From Liquidambar formosana (lineage: Eukaryota > Streptophyta > Magnoliopsida > Saxifragales > Altingiaceae), in contig CM077831.1 in the NCBI GenBank assembly GCA_039720395.1, positions 4,630,003-4,694,002 on the forward strand: 64,000 nucleotides of DNA. Reading direction: 5' to 3'. Below are positions 31,565 to 43,219 of this stretch, piece after piece. Made by a program: the position numbers and the translations under genes. The notes below the pieces were generated by a model, which did no database searches, was not told where the DNA came from, and saw only the letters and a program-made list of their open reading frames with translations. Numbering within the stretch: the stretch's first letter is position 1; each line of letters begins with the position of its first letter.

Positions 31565-34221
31565 ATGTCATCAAGCAAGGACTCAAGCACCAAGTATCCA
31601 TTCTATGGGGTCAAAAGCACATACAAGGCACCACTCTATGATGCTCCACAAGCTAGGGTGTTGCTTGAACCCGAGAAGCATCTCTTATTCATCCATTCCC
31701 AACAAGAAGTAAGTTTACCCAACTTAATACTTTTCTTTTGAATCTTTCGATTCTTTTGATGAAATTGCATTCCCTTCTACTTCTTTTGAATACCCCTTGG
31801 GTTGTTGAGTGATATCCTTTGATTTGGCAAGGATTGAACACACAAATTCTTTTCATTTGAAAGCTTGAAAAATGGCACCCGCCAAGTGTTCGATAAAATT
31901 CCCAAGTGAAATAAAGATGTTCAATCTTTACCAAATCAATGTATATCAACAAGTAAACACTCTAGTGAGTAATATGCTATGATTTAGCAAGGATTGATCA
32001 TACAAAATTCTTTTGTTTCAAGGCTTGGGAGGTATCACCCACCAAGTGTTCGATAAAATGCCCAAGTGATAAAAAAGTGTTCAATCCTTGCCAAATTAAG
32101 GCACGTGAACAAGTAAACCCATAAACATACATTAGCAATTCATTTCATGAATAAAAACAAACTTTTGACATCTTTTGGAAAACGATTTGAAACCAATTGC
32201 TAGTGTAAGCTTATTATTTCCATATTCTTTCAACTAACCCTCAAGGTATTTTCAATGGCTATAGCCCAACTTTCAGGACATGCGCACTCGGTCCTCTGTC
32301 AAAGGACTCATTGAATGGTGGCGGAACATGGAAAACTTCCAACCCATCACCAAAGGCTATATCGAGAAGGCCGGTTTTGGCCCATTCCTAGATTCTCTAT
32401 GGAATGACCAATGTGATAGGCAAGCTTTGCTAGCCTTGTCTGAGCTATGGTGGGACACCACCAATACATTCCATTTTGGCTTTGGGGAGATGACACTAAC
32501 CCCCAAGGACTTCACCATGATAACGGGCTTAAGCATTAAAGGTAAAAGCTTGGAATTCTATGAGGAGGCTCACACGGATGAGGATTATCTCCTAGCTTAC
32601 CTTGGGATGGAAATCGAGGTCATCAAGAAAGCAGTGCGACGCACTTGGCTTTTCAACAAGTTTGCTAAGCAAAGGGAGAGCGAGGGTGCAAGCCCCGATT
32701 GTATTACAAGGGCATTCCTTTTGTACATGATCTCATGCACATTCTTCGCTGGGACGGGCGACCTAGCCCCTTTGGGTCTTCTTGCAAGCATGGAGGATGT
32801 TAACAAGATCAGGAAGTTCAACTGGGGAGGGGCTGCTCTAGCCACCATGTATCGCACCATGTGTGACATGTCACGTGGTGTGACTAAGGACTTCGGTGGG
32901 ATGCCCTTTGTTTGGGAGGTAATGCTACTTCCCTTTCATTCCTTTTTATTTTTTCCTTATATTATCTTTCTTTTTGACTCTTTTCTCAATTTTTGACAGG
33001 TTTGGTGCTATGAGTACCTCAACCTATGTCGCCCATCCCTTGCTGAGGGAACCATTGAATGGCCTACCCTCAAGAATTACTCCCCTAGTTATGTATCCAT
33101 TCGGGCGGCGAATCGTCATGATTACGCCTTTGCTAGAGCTCACCTAGCAAGCCTCACTGCTGATATGGTGAAATTCTTTCCCCATTCTTTTCCTTTTCTT
33201 TTTACTCCCAATTTCTCATTTTGGATTTTTGAATAGATTGAGTGGAATCCATGGAAGATATGGGTACCAATGCTACCCAAGCGATGCATTCCTAGCTTGA
33301 TGTTGACGGGCAAGAGGGTGCTCTTGGAAGGCCCCGTGGGTAGGTACTGGTACCTAGGGGAGCGTGTCTTACGCCAAGTCATGGGTGATGTGAATGCCGC
33401 CATGGCTCCAATGCCTCCACCACTTAACATGAGGCATGCTAACTTAATGGAGGGGGAGGAGTTGTGGGATGCCTTGAGAGGCTGGGATGCGGAGGAGTTC
33501 ACTTCTCCTGACATTGCATATGACACTTTCTGTCTCCAATATCTGATGAGGCCTAGGGTGACAAGCCTTCCTCCTCAGGGGGTAAGTCTTTAACATTCTC
33601 CTAGCCTTTTCTTTTGGTAGAGACTCTATTTAATAGGTGAACACTTACAGGGTCGACGAGCACGAGGGCATAGCTCAACAGTGGGCTCAGGAGTGGTTCC
33701 TGGCTCTGAGGAAGATGAGATGGAGGGGGATAGGTCACTACCCTTGCCTCAGCCTAATTGGTTCATTGATTTGTGCAGTGGGTCAGACTTTGTCAAGACC
33801 GCCATCACTCATCCTGCATTTGATGAATCCCCCAGGATCGACCCAAATCGAGAACAGGTGAGTTCTCTTTATGGGTATTTCTTTCTTTCTTTGAACATTA
33901 CCTTCAATTTCACCCTTATTGATTATCCTAGGTGCCTGCGGCATATGCCCAAGAGTTCATCGACCTTAGTGAGGGCTTGAGGCGTGACCTTGTGAGGATG
34001 AGCTTAGCCAAATCCATGGCGGAAGCTCGTTTGGATGTCATGGTAAGTGTTCAACCTATTCAAAGTTCTCATATGTGGTTTTCAACCAACTCTACTCTTA
34101 TACTTGACTTCAATGGATTTTGTATATGCAGCCACCACCAGCAATGCGCCCTCCTAGAGCACCTCGTGGGGGTCGTGACGGAACTGGGCCGAGCCGCAAA
34201 AGAAGCTTTGGGAACCACTGA
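31565..34221 (+). CDS. Plant mobile domain (PMD) protein, seven exons, open; antisense cargo of element C
   Basis: Predicted exons 31565-31708, 32277-32918, 33000-33167, 33237-33581, 33651-33857, 33932-34042 and 34132-34221. All introns are GT-AG in phase 0 and most donors are GTAAGT-like. The sum is 1707 nt, 568 codons plus TGA. Exon lengths of the A pseudogene agree (144, 345 and 111 nt exactly). Exon 2 holds the PMD core: ELWWDTTNTFHFGFGEMT, PKDFTMITGLSIKG, RRTWLFNKFA and FNWGGAALATMYR. The last exon is Pro/Arg/Gly-rich and ends in a basic run (SRKRS), probably nuclear. No zinc finger, protease or transposase domain is seen. Antisense orientation explains why introns survive in a retroelement, since they are not spliced from the genomic RNA. 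The boundaries are mine, supported by the A copy but not by cDNA. Confidence 0.82.
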
Positions 34222-34499
34222 GTTCATTTACTTTCTTGTTGGGCTTGTAGAAACAATGAGGCAATGGCTATCTTTTTGCATTTCACGCTTGTGTTTTGTA
34301 ATTGCCACCTAAAACCCACTCTCTTATCCCTTGCTATGGATACTTGTTGTGCTTGTTTAAATCTATCATGATGATGTTATGGTGCCTTTCTCATGAAAAT
34401 TTGAGTCAATGTGAGTTCATAGGAGTGAAAATGGCCTAAAAAGGCCACCCAAATGCGAAAATAGGCAAAACCGGGCAAAACCAGGCAAAACAAGGCGGG
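34222..34499. other. PMD 3' flank and spacer, element C
   Basis: Non-coding, with GGCAAAACCGGGCAAAACC-type short repeats before the module. No gene seen. Confidence 0.6.
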
Positions 34500-34540
34500 G
34501 GCCTCGGGTGATCATCTGGCCCCGGACGGTTACCCGAGGT
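34500..34540. promoter_or_regulatory. Palindromic module C2 (short form), upstream of the DUF7745-like gene
   Basis: GCCTCGGGTGATCATCTGG followed by GGACGGTTACCCGAGG at 34524-34539. Outer arms CCTCGGGT and ACCCGAGG are reverse complements. It ends 86 bp before the TATA box. Confidence 0.7.
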
Positions 34541-34625
34541 CGACGCGCTTTTTCGCAATTTTTCAGGAATTTTGCGATTTTGACGGTTCTACTCCCTTTA
34601 GGACTCGAATTTGTGACCCTTTTCC

Positions 34626-34633
34626 TATAAAAA
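34626..34633 (+). promoter_or_regulatory. TATA box of the C-copy DUF7745-like gene
   Basis: TATAAAAA, 55 bp before the ATG at 34681. Confidence 0.75.
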
Positions 34634-34680
34634 CACATGAGGGGAGCCTTCTAACTCACCTATTTTCATTGACAATAATT

Positions 34681-35967
34681 ATGGAAGCCTTGGATGGGTT
34701 CTTAAGAGGGTTTTTGGGAGTCATGGCTGCCAAAGACAAAACTGAGTTTAAGCGCTTCGGCTTGGAACCATTGCTCTCCATAAGGCACATGAAGCTCAAG
34801 ACGACCCTTCTCACTGCTGCTACATACTTTTGGGATCCTCAAATCCATGTCTTTCGATTTAATTATGAAGAATTATGCCCAACCATGGAGGAATTCTGTG
34901 CTTTATTTGGAGTTTCGCCGGCAGGGCCATTCATTCTTCCTACACCTCGCTCGGACTACCTTGCTTCCTTCTCGGATTTTCTTGGCATTCCTCAGAGGGA
35001 CGCAACGATCTTTGTCACGGATCATATAGTGGACTTAATGAAGCTAGCAACCTCATTCTTGGCTCATGATAGCGAAAGTATTCTGACTTTTACCCCTCAA
35101 ATTCAGCGTGCACTCGCTTTTTGCTTAATTGGTCGCTTTCTCATATCCATCGGCACTCTTCAAGCCCCTGTTCAAATATGTGAACTGGTTGCCCCTCTTC
35201 TCAAGCGACATAACATCATTTCCTTGGTATTAGCTGAAACCTTGAATGGTTTAGATAAAATTCATGGCAACCCCAAAGTGCCTTTAGAAGGTAGCCCCTT
35301 TTTACTGCAAATGTGGCTGCTCGAGCGTTTGAACTTTCTATCTCCCACCACTATCAATCCATACAAGCCCCAGCACTTCTGTCTGCGCCGAGTTGAACTC
35401 CCTGGGCCGTTCTCTTTAAGAGATTGGTTGGGTTATTTCCACACGCTGTCATGGCGGAACATCAAATGGTACGTCTTTACATGGGGGTGTAAAGAGCAGA
35501 TACTTTTTCGAACCTCGAGGTGTGCTTTTGTCAAACTCATAGGACTGAGATCGACTTCCTTCTATTGGACTTTGAGAATTCTTCGCCAGATGGGCGCCAT
35601 GCAAACCATACCGTCCTTAACAGGACCTTGTTGCTCTGTGGAACCTGTCGGTCCTACTATAATCAAGTGGGCGAGGACTCGCTGGCCTACAGACCTGAAA
35701 TTGACTCGGATTGCCAACACTGAAGGACCTTTCGAGATGAGTAAAGAATACAAGCAATGGTTGAAGGATGATTTGGGCGAAAGGGAAACTTCTCGCCGAG
35801 AAAGAATTTATGACCTTATCAAGGACACAAGACTTGGACTTTGCAGAGAAGACATTCTTGAAGCAGTGGAAGCATCCTACGACCATGACTTGCGAAAGAA
35901 AAGAAGACTTGATAGAGAGAGACAGAAGACAAACAAAATGACTCTGAAGAAACTCAAGAGGACTTAA
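34681..35967 (+). CDS. DUF7745-like cargo protein, intact, antisense in element C
   Basis: 428 codons, exactly the length of the B protein. I chose the ATG at 34681 because it aligns with the starts in A and B. An in-frame TTG 12 nt upstream is not a plausible plant start. Conserved blocks: TYFWDPQIHVFRFNYEELC, FALVFGV-like CALFGVSPAGPFILPTPR, FSLRDWLGYFHTLSW and LRSTSFYW. The basic tail (KKRRLDRERQK) is kept in character, though not in exact sequence. It has clearly diverged from the B copy yet has no gap or stop, as expected if the protein is under selection. Its role is unknown; a nuclear, possibly DNA-binding role is inferred from tail and context only. Confidence 0.8.
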   Translation: MEALDGFLRGFLGVMAAKDKTEFKRFGLEPLLSIRHMKLKTTLLTAATYFWDPQIHVFRFNYEELCPTMEEFCALFGVSPAGPFILPTPRSDYLASFSDFLGIPQRDATIFVTDHIVDLMKLATSFLAHDSESILTFTPQIQRALAFCLIGRFLISIGTLQAPVQICELVAPLLKRHNIISLVLAETLNGLDKIHGNPKVPLEGSPFLLQMWLLERLNFLSPTTINPYKPQHFCLRRVELPGPFSLRDWLGYFHTLSWRNIKWYVFTWGCKEQILFRTSRCAFVKLIGLRSTSFYWTLRILRQMGAMQTIPSLTGPCCSVEPVGPTIIKWARTRWPTDLKLTRIANTEGPFEMSKEYKQWLKDDLGERETSRRERIYDLIKDTRLGLCREDILEAVEASYDHDLRKKRRLDRERQKTNKMTLKKLKRT

Positions 35968-36022
35968 AGACTCAAAGAATAGAATATCTATGGCATGTCG
36001 ATAGTTCTTTTTACCTAACATC

Positions 36023-36028
36023 AATAAA
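36023..36028 (+). terminator. Polyadenylation signal of the DUF7745-like gene (C)
   Basis: AATAAA about 55 bp after the stop, aligned with those in A and B. Confidence 0.5.
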
Positions 36029-36148
36029 TTGTTATGTCAAACAATTAGTTTCAAATGAATTGCCAATAATAATCTACTTTCGAGATTTTTTGATTGTGTT
36101 GATTGGACCGCACCCAATGTAACTTTATGGGCTGCCTACGTATCCCCG

Positions 36149-36222
36149 TTTTCTTTTTCTTTTCTTTTTTTCTTTTTTCTTTTTCTTTTTCTTCTTTTTT
36201 TTCCTTTTTTTTTTTTCTTTTT
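36149..36222. repeat. Pyrimidine tract between the convergent genes (C)
   Basis: About 74 bases of T and C only, so a continuous purine tract on the element's sense strand. It is flanked by GCCTACGTATCCCC and CCTCGTAGTTC. Confidence 0.85.
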
Positions 36223-36300
36223 TGGGGAATCAGGTCCTCGTAGTTCAAATGCCTTAACTTTTGCCTAGACCGCTTTTACAGGTTTTTAACCTAGCAGGCC

Positions 36301-39300
36301 TTATACATAATACTTCTTTAATTGATCCAAATTGGTAGGACGAGCGAACTCGATCCCATCCAAATCCATAAGTCAAACAGCTCCTGCTGGCAATATCTCC
36401 TTGATGACGTACGGTCCTCCCCAACTTGGTTTGAACTTTCCTCGCGGATCGAAAATTGGAGCTCGGATCTCTTTCAACACTAAATCTCCTTTCTTCAAGC
36501 CTCTGTCTTTGACATGTTTGTTGAATGCCCTTGCGACTCTTCTCTAGTATCCTTGCACATGGTAGAGAGCCCTCAATCGCCTTTCATCTAGCAATGCCAA
36601 CTCATCATAACGACCTTTGATCCAGTCTACCTCTGCCAGCTGACTTTCCACAGCAACCCTTAACGAAGGAACTTCTAATTCCACTGGAAAAACAGCCTCC
36701 ATCCCATACACTAGAGCATATGGCGTAGCCCCTGTTAATGATCTGACTGACGTTCTGTACCCCCATAATGCCAATGGTAGTTTCTCATGCCAATTAGTGT
36801 ACGTGTTAGCCGTTTTCTGTAGTATCTTCTTGATATTCTTGTTGGCGGCTTCCACTGCACCGTTTGTCTGTGGACAATACGGGGACGACAAGTGGTGAAT
36901 GATCTTGTACTTCTGCAAGAGTTCTTTGGTCTCCTTCTAGAAATGCTGACCGTTATCTGAAATGACCTCATGCGGTACCCCATATCGGTAGATAATGTTG
37001 AGCTGTATGAACTGCGCCACCTTTTTAGCATTCAAAACTTTGAAGGAAGCTGCTTCTACCCACTTGGTAAAGTAATCGATGGCTACTAAAATGTATTCAT
37101 GACCATTGGATGCCTTCGGCTTAATCTGTCCGATGATATCTATTCCCCATACTACAAACGGCCACGGAGTTGACATGCTTGTTAAGGGCATGGAGGGCAA
37201 GTGTTGTCCGTTGGCGAAGAGTTTACACTTATGGCACTTCTTGACGTGGGCATAGCAATCCCTTTCCATTGTAGACCAGTAATACCCTAGTCTCATGATC
37301 TTTTTAGCCAACATGTATCCATTCATATGCGGAGCCCCCACTCCTTCATGGATTTCCTCGATGAGTTTTCTAGCCTCTTCCTCCGTGACACATAGCAAGT
37401 GGATTCCGTCGTAAGACCTCCGATACGGTTTTCCTCCGCATACCACATAATGGCTTGCCAATCTCCTCAATGTTCGCCTATCCACGCGAGATGCTTCTTC
37501 TGGATATTTTCTTTCCTCGATGAGCCTTCTTATGTCATAAAACCAAGGGTGGTTATCTGTTACCTCTCCTTCTCGAATGGAACAGCAATAAACAGGTTTC
37601 TCTCTGCATTCGATCATGAGCGGCTTCACGCTTCCTCCTTCTGGTATCTCCACCATTGAAGCTAGAGTCGCTAAGGCATCAGCGAACTGATTCTTGTTTC
37701 TCGACAAGTAATTGAACTCGATCTCCGCGAACTCTTTGGTCAGTGCTTCCAAATAGGCATGATAGTGCAACAGCTTCTCATCGCGAGTTTTCCATTCCCC
37801 TTTTATCTGACAAATGATCAATGCTGAATCTCCGAACACCTCTAGTTCTTTTATCCCCAGTTCTAATGCAGCTTCCAATGCTAGGATGCAGGCCTCATAC
37901 TCTGCTATGTTGTTGGTGGCTTCGAACCCCAATTTGACTGCTAAAGGCGTGAAGGCTTCCTCGGGCGAGACTAGTAGCACTCCTATGCCATAACCTCTTC
38001 TGTTTGCAGCTCCGTCAAAGTAGACTCTCCAAACCTTCTTCTTGATTTCTAGGATGTCTTCATTGGGGAACTCATCGTTGAATTGGGTTGATGATGACAC
38101 AGGGCAGCTTGCCAAATGGTCTGCAATGACACTTCCTTTAACGGACTTTTGCGCCAGGTACTTTATGTCGAATTCATTGAGAAGAAGCGACCAACGAGCG
38201 GTCCTGTATGATAGGACTGGTTTTTCTAGCAAATACTTCAAAGGTTCCAATCGACTTATCAACAGGACTTCGAAAGACATCATGTAATGACGGAGTTTCT
38301 GGGTGGCCCACACCAATGCTACGCAAGCCTTTTCTAGCGCATTGTACTTTACTTCATAATCTGTCATTTTCTTGCTCAAGTAGTAGATGGCATTTTCCTT
38401 TTTTGACCCTTCAAGGTATTGAGCTAACATGGCTCCCGTCGCGGTTTCAGTAACCGTTAAGTATAGCAGTAACGGTTCACCTTGCCGCGGGGGAACCAAG
38501 ATTGGGGGGTTACTCAGGTACCTTTTAATGGTCTCAAAGGCTTCTTGACAATCCTCATTCCATTCCTTGGAAACGCCCTTTTTAAGTAGCTTGAAAATTG
38601 GCTCGCATACCATGGTTAGATTGGCGATAAAACGGCTTATGTATTGAACTCTCCCCAGAAAACCCCGGATCTACTTTTCCATCCTTGGTGGCTCCATCTC
38701 CGTGATAGCTTTTATCTTCCCTGGATCAACTTCAATTCCCCTTTGAGTGATCATGAAACCCAACAGCTTCCCTGCGGTGACTCCGAAGGCACACTTCTGA
38801 GGATTCAATCGGAGGTTGTACTTCTTTGCCCGTTCTAGGAACTTCTCCAATGCTGCGAAATGTCCTTCCCGGTCTACAGATTTGACTATCATGTCGTCTA
38901 CATACACCTCTACTTCTTTATGGATCATATCATGCAATAGGGTCATAGCAGCTCTTTGGTAAGTAGCCCCGGCATTTCTCAAGCCAAAAGGCATTACCTT
39001 GTAGCAATACGTGCCCCACTGCGTGATAAAAGCCGTCTTTTCCATGTCTCGAGGCGCCATCTTTATCTGGTTGTAACCGGAGAACCCATCCATAAAGGAG
39101 AGAAGAGCATGGCCTGCTGTACTGTCCACCAACACATCGATATGCGGTAGAAGGAAATCATCCTTTGGGCTCGCAGCATTAAGGTCGCGGAAGTCAACAC
39201 ACATTCGCACTTTCCCATCTTTTTTAGGCACAGGCACTATGTTGGACAGCCATTCAAGGTACTCCACAACTTGGAGAAACCCGGCATCTAATTGTTTAGT

Positions 39301-39660
39301 TACCTCTTCTTTTACTTTCAAAGCCCATTCTGGTTTTAATCTTCTTAATTTTTGCTTTATAGGCTTTTTAGTGGGATTAGTGGGGATGTAATGTTGCACT
39401 ATATCTGGATCAATACCAGGCATATCCTCATAAGACCATGCGAAGGCCTCTACATTGGCTTTTAGAAGTATTATCAATTTTTCTTTTTCAGCAGGCGAGA
39501 GAGTTATCCCAATTTTAATTATCCTTGGCAATTCATCTGTCCCTAGATTGATTGATTCCAATTCATCCATGTTAGGTTCGGTAACGCCCCTTTTCCTTTG
39601 CTCGACGAGCTCTGGGGGGACGTCATTCCTAGGATCTATATCCATGCCATAGATATCCAT
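36301..39660 (-). pseudogene. pol: pol polyprotein of element C, at least four stops
   Basis: Same length (3360 nt) and domains as in A: RT with YVDD, RNase H, archaeal-type RNase H (YFDGAANRRGYGIG), zinc finger, and integrase with GIDI, SDNG and AVEAANK. Stops at 38668-38670, 36934-36936 and 36541-36543 each replace a glutamine codon of the relatives (TAG). A TGA near 36374-36376 replaces arginine. The frame upstream of the ATG is open back to the candidate splice site at 39680. There are no large deletions. Confidence 0.9.
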
Positions 39661-39679
39661 AGAAGAGAGAAAGGAAACA

Positions 39680-39682
39680 CTG
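39680..39682 (-). other. Possible 3' splice site between gag-pro and pol (C)
   Basis: TTATTTGCAG on the minus strand, 19 nt before the pol ATG, at the same place as in A and B. Confidence 0.4.
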
Positions 39683-39844
39683 CAAATAATGAAAAGAAAC
39701 ACACTTTATTGACTGAACTAACAAAACAGAATAAAGAAAAGAAAACACATGTGCCACGACTAGGAAACGACTCCTAACTCCACAAGGTGGGCTAGGCGAA
39801 CACACTTTATTTGAAAGGAAAGCTAAAACAAGCTACTAAGGAAC

Positions 39845-42800
39845 CTACAAACTACTATCAGGTAAGTCGAGATCCTCGCCCTCAAGAACTTATGCAATGG
39901 TACCCTCTTCAAGATACCAATTAAGGAGCGGCATGGCTGCATGGTGAATTGAAGAACACTCGAGATCCGATTCCTCTACAGCAAGAACCATATCTTGAAA
40001 CATTGTAACCATGGCTTCCGAATCCATCTGTTCTGCCCAGTCCTCACTCTTCTCTTCCCAATAGTCATCATCGATCGCTTCATCATCAACCATTGTAGCA
40101 GTAATGGGATACCACTCAGTAAAGAATATTTCAAACCCCGGAACTCTCGCCTTGGTTGCTTTGTCAATGGATGGTTCGGGGAATCCACAGAATAGAAAGT
40201 CCTCCCCCTCCTTAACAAAGTAACCATTCAAGGTAGGTCGGTATGGCGAGATTCGGATATCTAGCACCCTTCCTTCTGCTTTTGCTTTGACCCTTTCTCT
40301 GCTTCTCTGCAACATCTCCATACGGTCATTTTTGGAAGGCTCATACCCCAATCCGAAGGTGTAGGTGACAATGCGGCTCTGAACGGAAACTGGTATGCCT
40401 TGCTGACGGCGTCCTAGTCCCATGCCTGGGAAGAACCTCATTTTCTTCATTATATTCCCCACATGCAAATTGCCATGAGGGCAAAAGTCGAGAGGTATCA
40501 ACTCTCTCTGTTCTGGCTCTTTCTCCATGCATTAAACATACTCGAACCCAGACAATGGTGCCCCAACGGGCTCGGGCTTGATCTTGCAAATGGGTACCCC
40601 CGACGACTTCAAGTCATAATCACCTTGGAGTGTGACGATGGCCCCTTCATAAGGGAACTTGACTTTTTGGTGCAATGAAGAAGGGACAGCCCCTGCAGGA
40701 TGAATCCAAGGTCTTCCCAACAAGAGGTTGAAGCACGACGGGACGTCCAGCACTTGGAACTCCACTCTGAATTCTGTAGGCCCCATAATCAGCGGCAAAG
40801 TGACCACTCCAATCACTTCTCTGCGGGTATTATCATAAGCTCTCACTGTTTGCCCGGATGGCATGAAGTCTGTTGGATCCAACCCCAAAACGGTGGCAGT
40901 TCTGAGAGGGCACACATTAAGAGCGGAACCATTGTCGATCAGGACTGTCGGAACCCTCTTTCCCATGGTGTCGACAGTGATGTACATGGCTTGTGAATGG
41001 CTAGGTCCACTTTTAGGTAGGTCTGCCTCTGAGAACACAATGGTTGAGTTCTTCGAGGTTGGATTCACTAAGTTCACCAAAATTTCTGGAGATGTGTCAA
41101 CAGGAACCTGTATCTGGTTGAGCAACTTCAAGATAGTCTGACGGTGCTTGTAAGAGGCCATGAGCAAACCCCATATGGTGATGTTGGCATTAGTCTTTCT
41201 CAATTGCCTAAGCACTTCGTCCTCCTCTTCTTGCAGGTCGAGGTGGCGATTACCTTCCAAGTCACCCAATGGGTTGTCAGATTCTAAGTACGGAGGCTTG
41301 AAATGGCGACCCCCTCTAGTTATGTGCTCCACCTCGTCATCGCTCATCCACATATCATCAATCTCACCTACATCACCCATGAGGTCATCCCATGTGATTG
41401 TGTCGATCTCTTCCGTTTGGACTTCCTCTGGTAACTCATCCCAACCCGTGGGGATTATAGGCTCATCAGGGATGGGGTCGGGGTAGAGTACATAGTAATC
41501 AAACTTTCTGGACGACTCTCCCAACAAACCCACTTTAGGATCTCCTGCCTCGAATCTTTCTTTCAATTGTTGCTGCATGGACTTCTTTGGCAATACCAAA
41601 ACCTTTTGATCAATAAGGTCTTGAACTACCTTTTTCAGTATAACACAGTCCTCCGTATCATGTCCGGGCGCCTGATGGTACAAACAGAATTGGTGAGGAG
41701 TCAAAGGCCTCGGCTTTGAATGGCATGGCAATATGAGCCCTTTATCACAACATTGGTGGAAAACTTGAGTCAAGGTCATGGGAAGCAGCGTGTATTGCCT
41801 TATGAGTTGATGGGATTGGGACGAGCCAAGCTCAATGGCATTTATGTTGTTGGGAGGAGGCACATTGTGGGTGGGGAGGGGATTTCGAGTGACATTTGGG
41901 CGATTTGGTGCAGTGGGTGGTGAAATGATCTGTTTGTCGAGCAAATCTTGGATTTCATGGCGGAGGCGGTAATAACGGTTGGTTAGATGGCCTTTGGCTT
42001 GGTGGAACTTGCAATATTCATTTTCATTGTAGTTCTTGGGCAATGGGCTAGGTGGTGGCCTTGGGTCGAGGGGTTTCAGGAGGTCACGGCTCCTCAGCTT
42101 TTCAAAAACTCTTTCGAGTGGCATGTATAGCTCGGTGAATTGGCGAGGTGAGGTGGAGTCATTTAGGGAGAAAGGGCGAGTGGGTTGGGTAATGGTATTG
42201 ACCTCAGCATTGGGTTTTCCTCCAAAGTTTGTCCTTCGACTCCTTTGGATTTCCTCCGTTTTGATTGTTCCATCGGCGATTGCATCTTCAACTTGTGTGC
42301 CAGCCCCAACAAAAGCCTTGAAGTTCGAAAAGTAATGAGCAAAGAGATGCTTGTGATATACGGGCAGCAAGTTCTTCACCACCAACTGAATCTGTTCTTC
42401 CTCATTCGGTCTGTCTGTCATCTTGGAAGCCTTTTGTCTCCACCTAGTGATGAAGGCGGAGAAAGTCTCGTTAACCCCTTGCTTAGTGGTTTCCAAGTCC
42501 CTTCGCGTGACATCCACTTCAGTGTTATATTTGTAATGGTCCGTGAATGCATTGCACACATCCTCCCAAGTCTTGGTTCTATTCTCCTCTAATGACAAAA
42601 ACCATTTCAAGGCGGAACTCGCTAATGACTCATGAAACATTTGAGCCAATAACTCATCGTTCGCCCCTCGAGGGTGCATAGCTCGCACATACATTTTGAG
42701 GTAGGTTTTAGGACAGCCAATCCCATCGAATTTTTCCAACTCCGGCATCTTGAATTGTAACGGGATGCGAGCCTTTGGGAACAAGGACAAAGTGCGGATG

Positions 42801-43219
42801 TCCACCATATCATCAGACCGGCGGATTCCCTTCAGAGTTCGTTCTAAGGCCTCGACCTTGTTTGCCAGGACGGTTGAGCTCTCCCTTGATGTGGCTTTGG
42901 TTTCCCCTTCCTTGGTTTTGGGTAGTTCTCCCCCTTCTCCTAATGGTTCCTCAGCGGATTCAGACTCATTGGATCCTTGATTGTTATCAGTGGCACGGGC
43001 CCTAGATTCAGGTTCAGAGTTCTTCTGTTGAAGGTCTTGAGCTAACTTGAGTGCGGTCTCGGATACCTGGGTAGTGTGGTCAAGCTTTTCCATGATAGCT
43101 TTCAAAGCGGCCTCAAGGTTGAAACCCCGGTTGCTCGTTCTTTCCTCAGCCATATCCGACTCAATGACAGAATCAGCACTGACTAGGCGCCCTTGTTGAT
43201 CGCGGATCCAAGCCAGCAC
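39845..43219 (-). pseudogene. gag: gag-protease of element C, two stops
   Basis: It starts MLAWIRDQQGRLVSAD. It has the capsid region (ALKWFLSLEENRTKTWEDVC), the zinc-knuckle-like motif CKFHQAKGHLTN (the final Cys reads Tyr) followed by CLYHQAPGHDTEDC, the protease (LIDNGSALNVCP, LLGRPWIH), a G-patch-like glycine motif near 40390-40435 and a conserved C-terminal part. TAA at 40529-40531 replaces glutamine shortly after the protease. TAA at 39890-39892 cuts the last 14 codons. The 895 codons before the first stop include complete capsid and protease. Confidence 0.9.

Noticed and set aside
34669..34680. Longer start for the C-copy DUF7745-like protein
   Set aside because: The upstream codon is TTG. 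The ATG at 34681 aligns with both other copies and gives the same 428-codon length.
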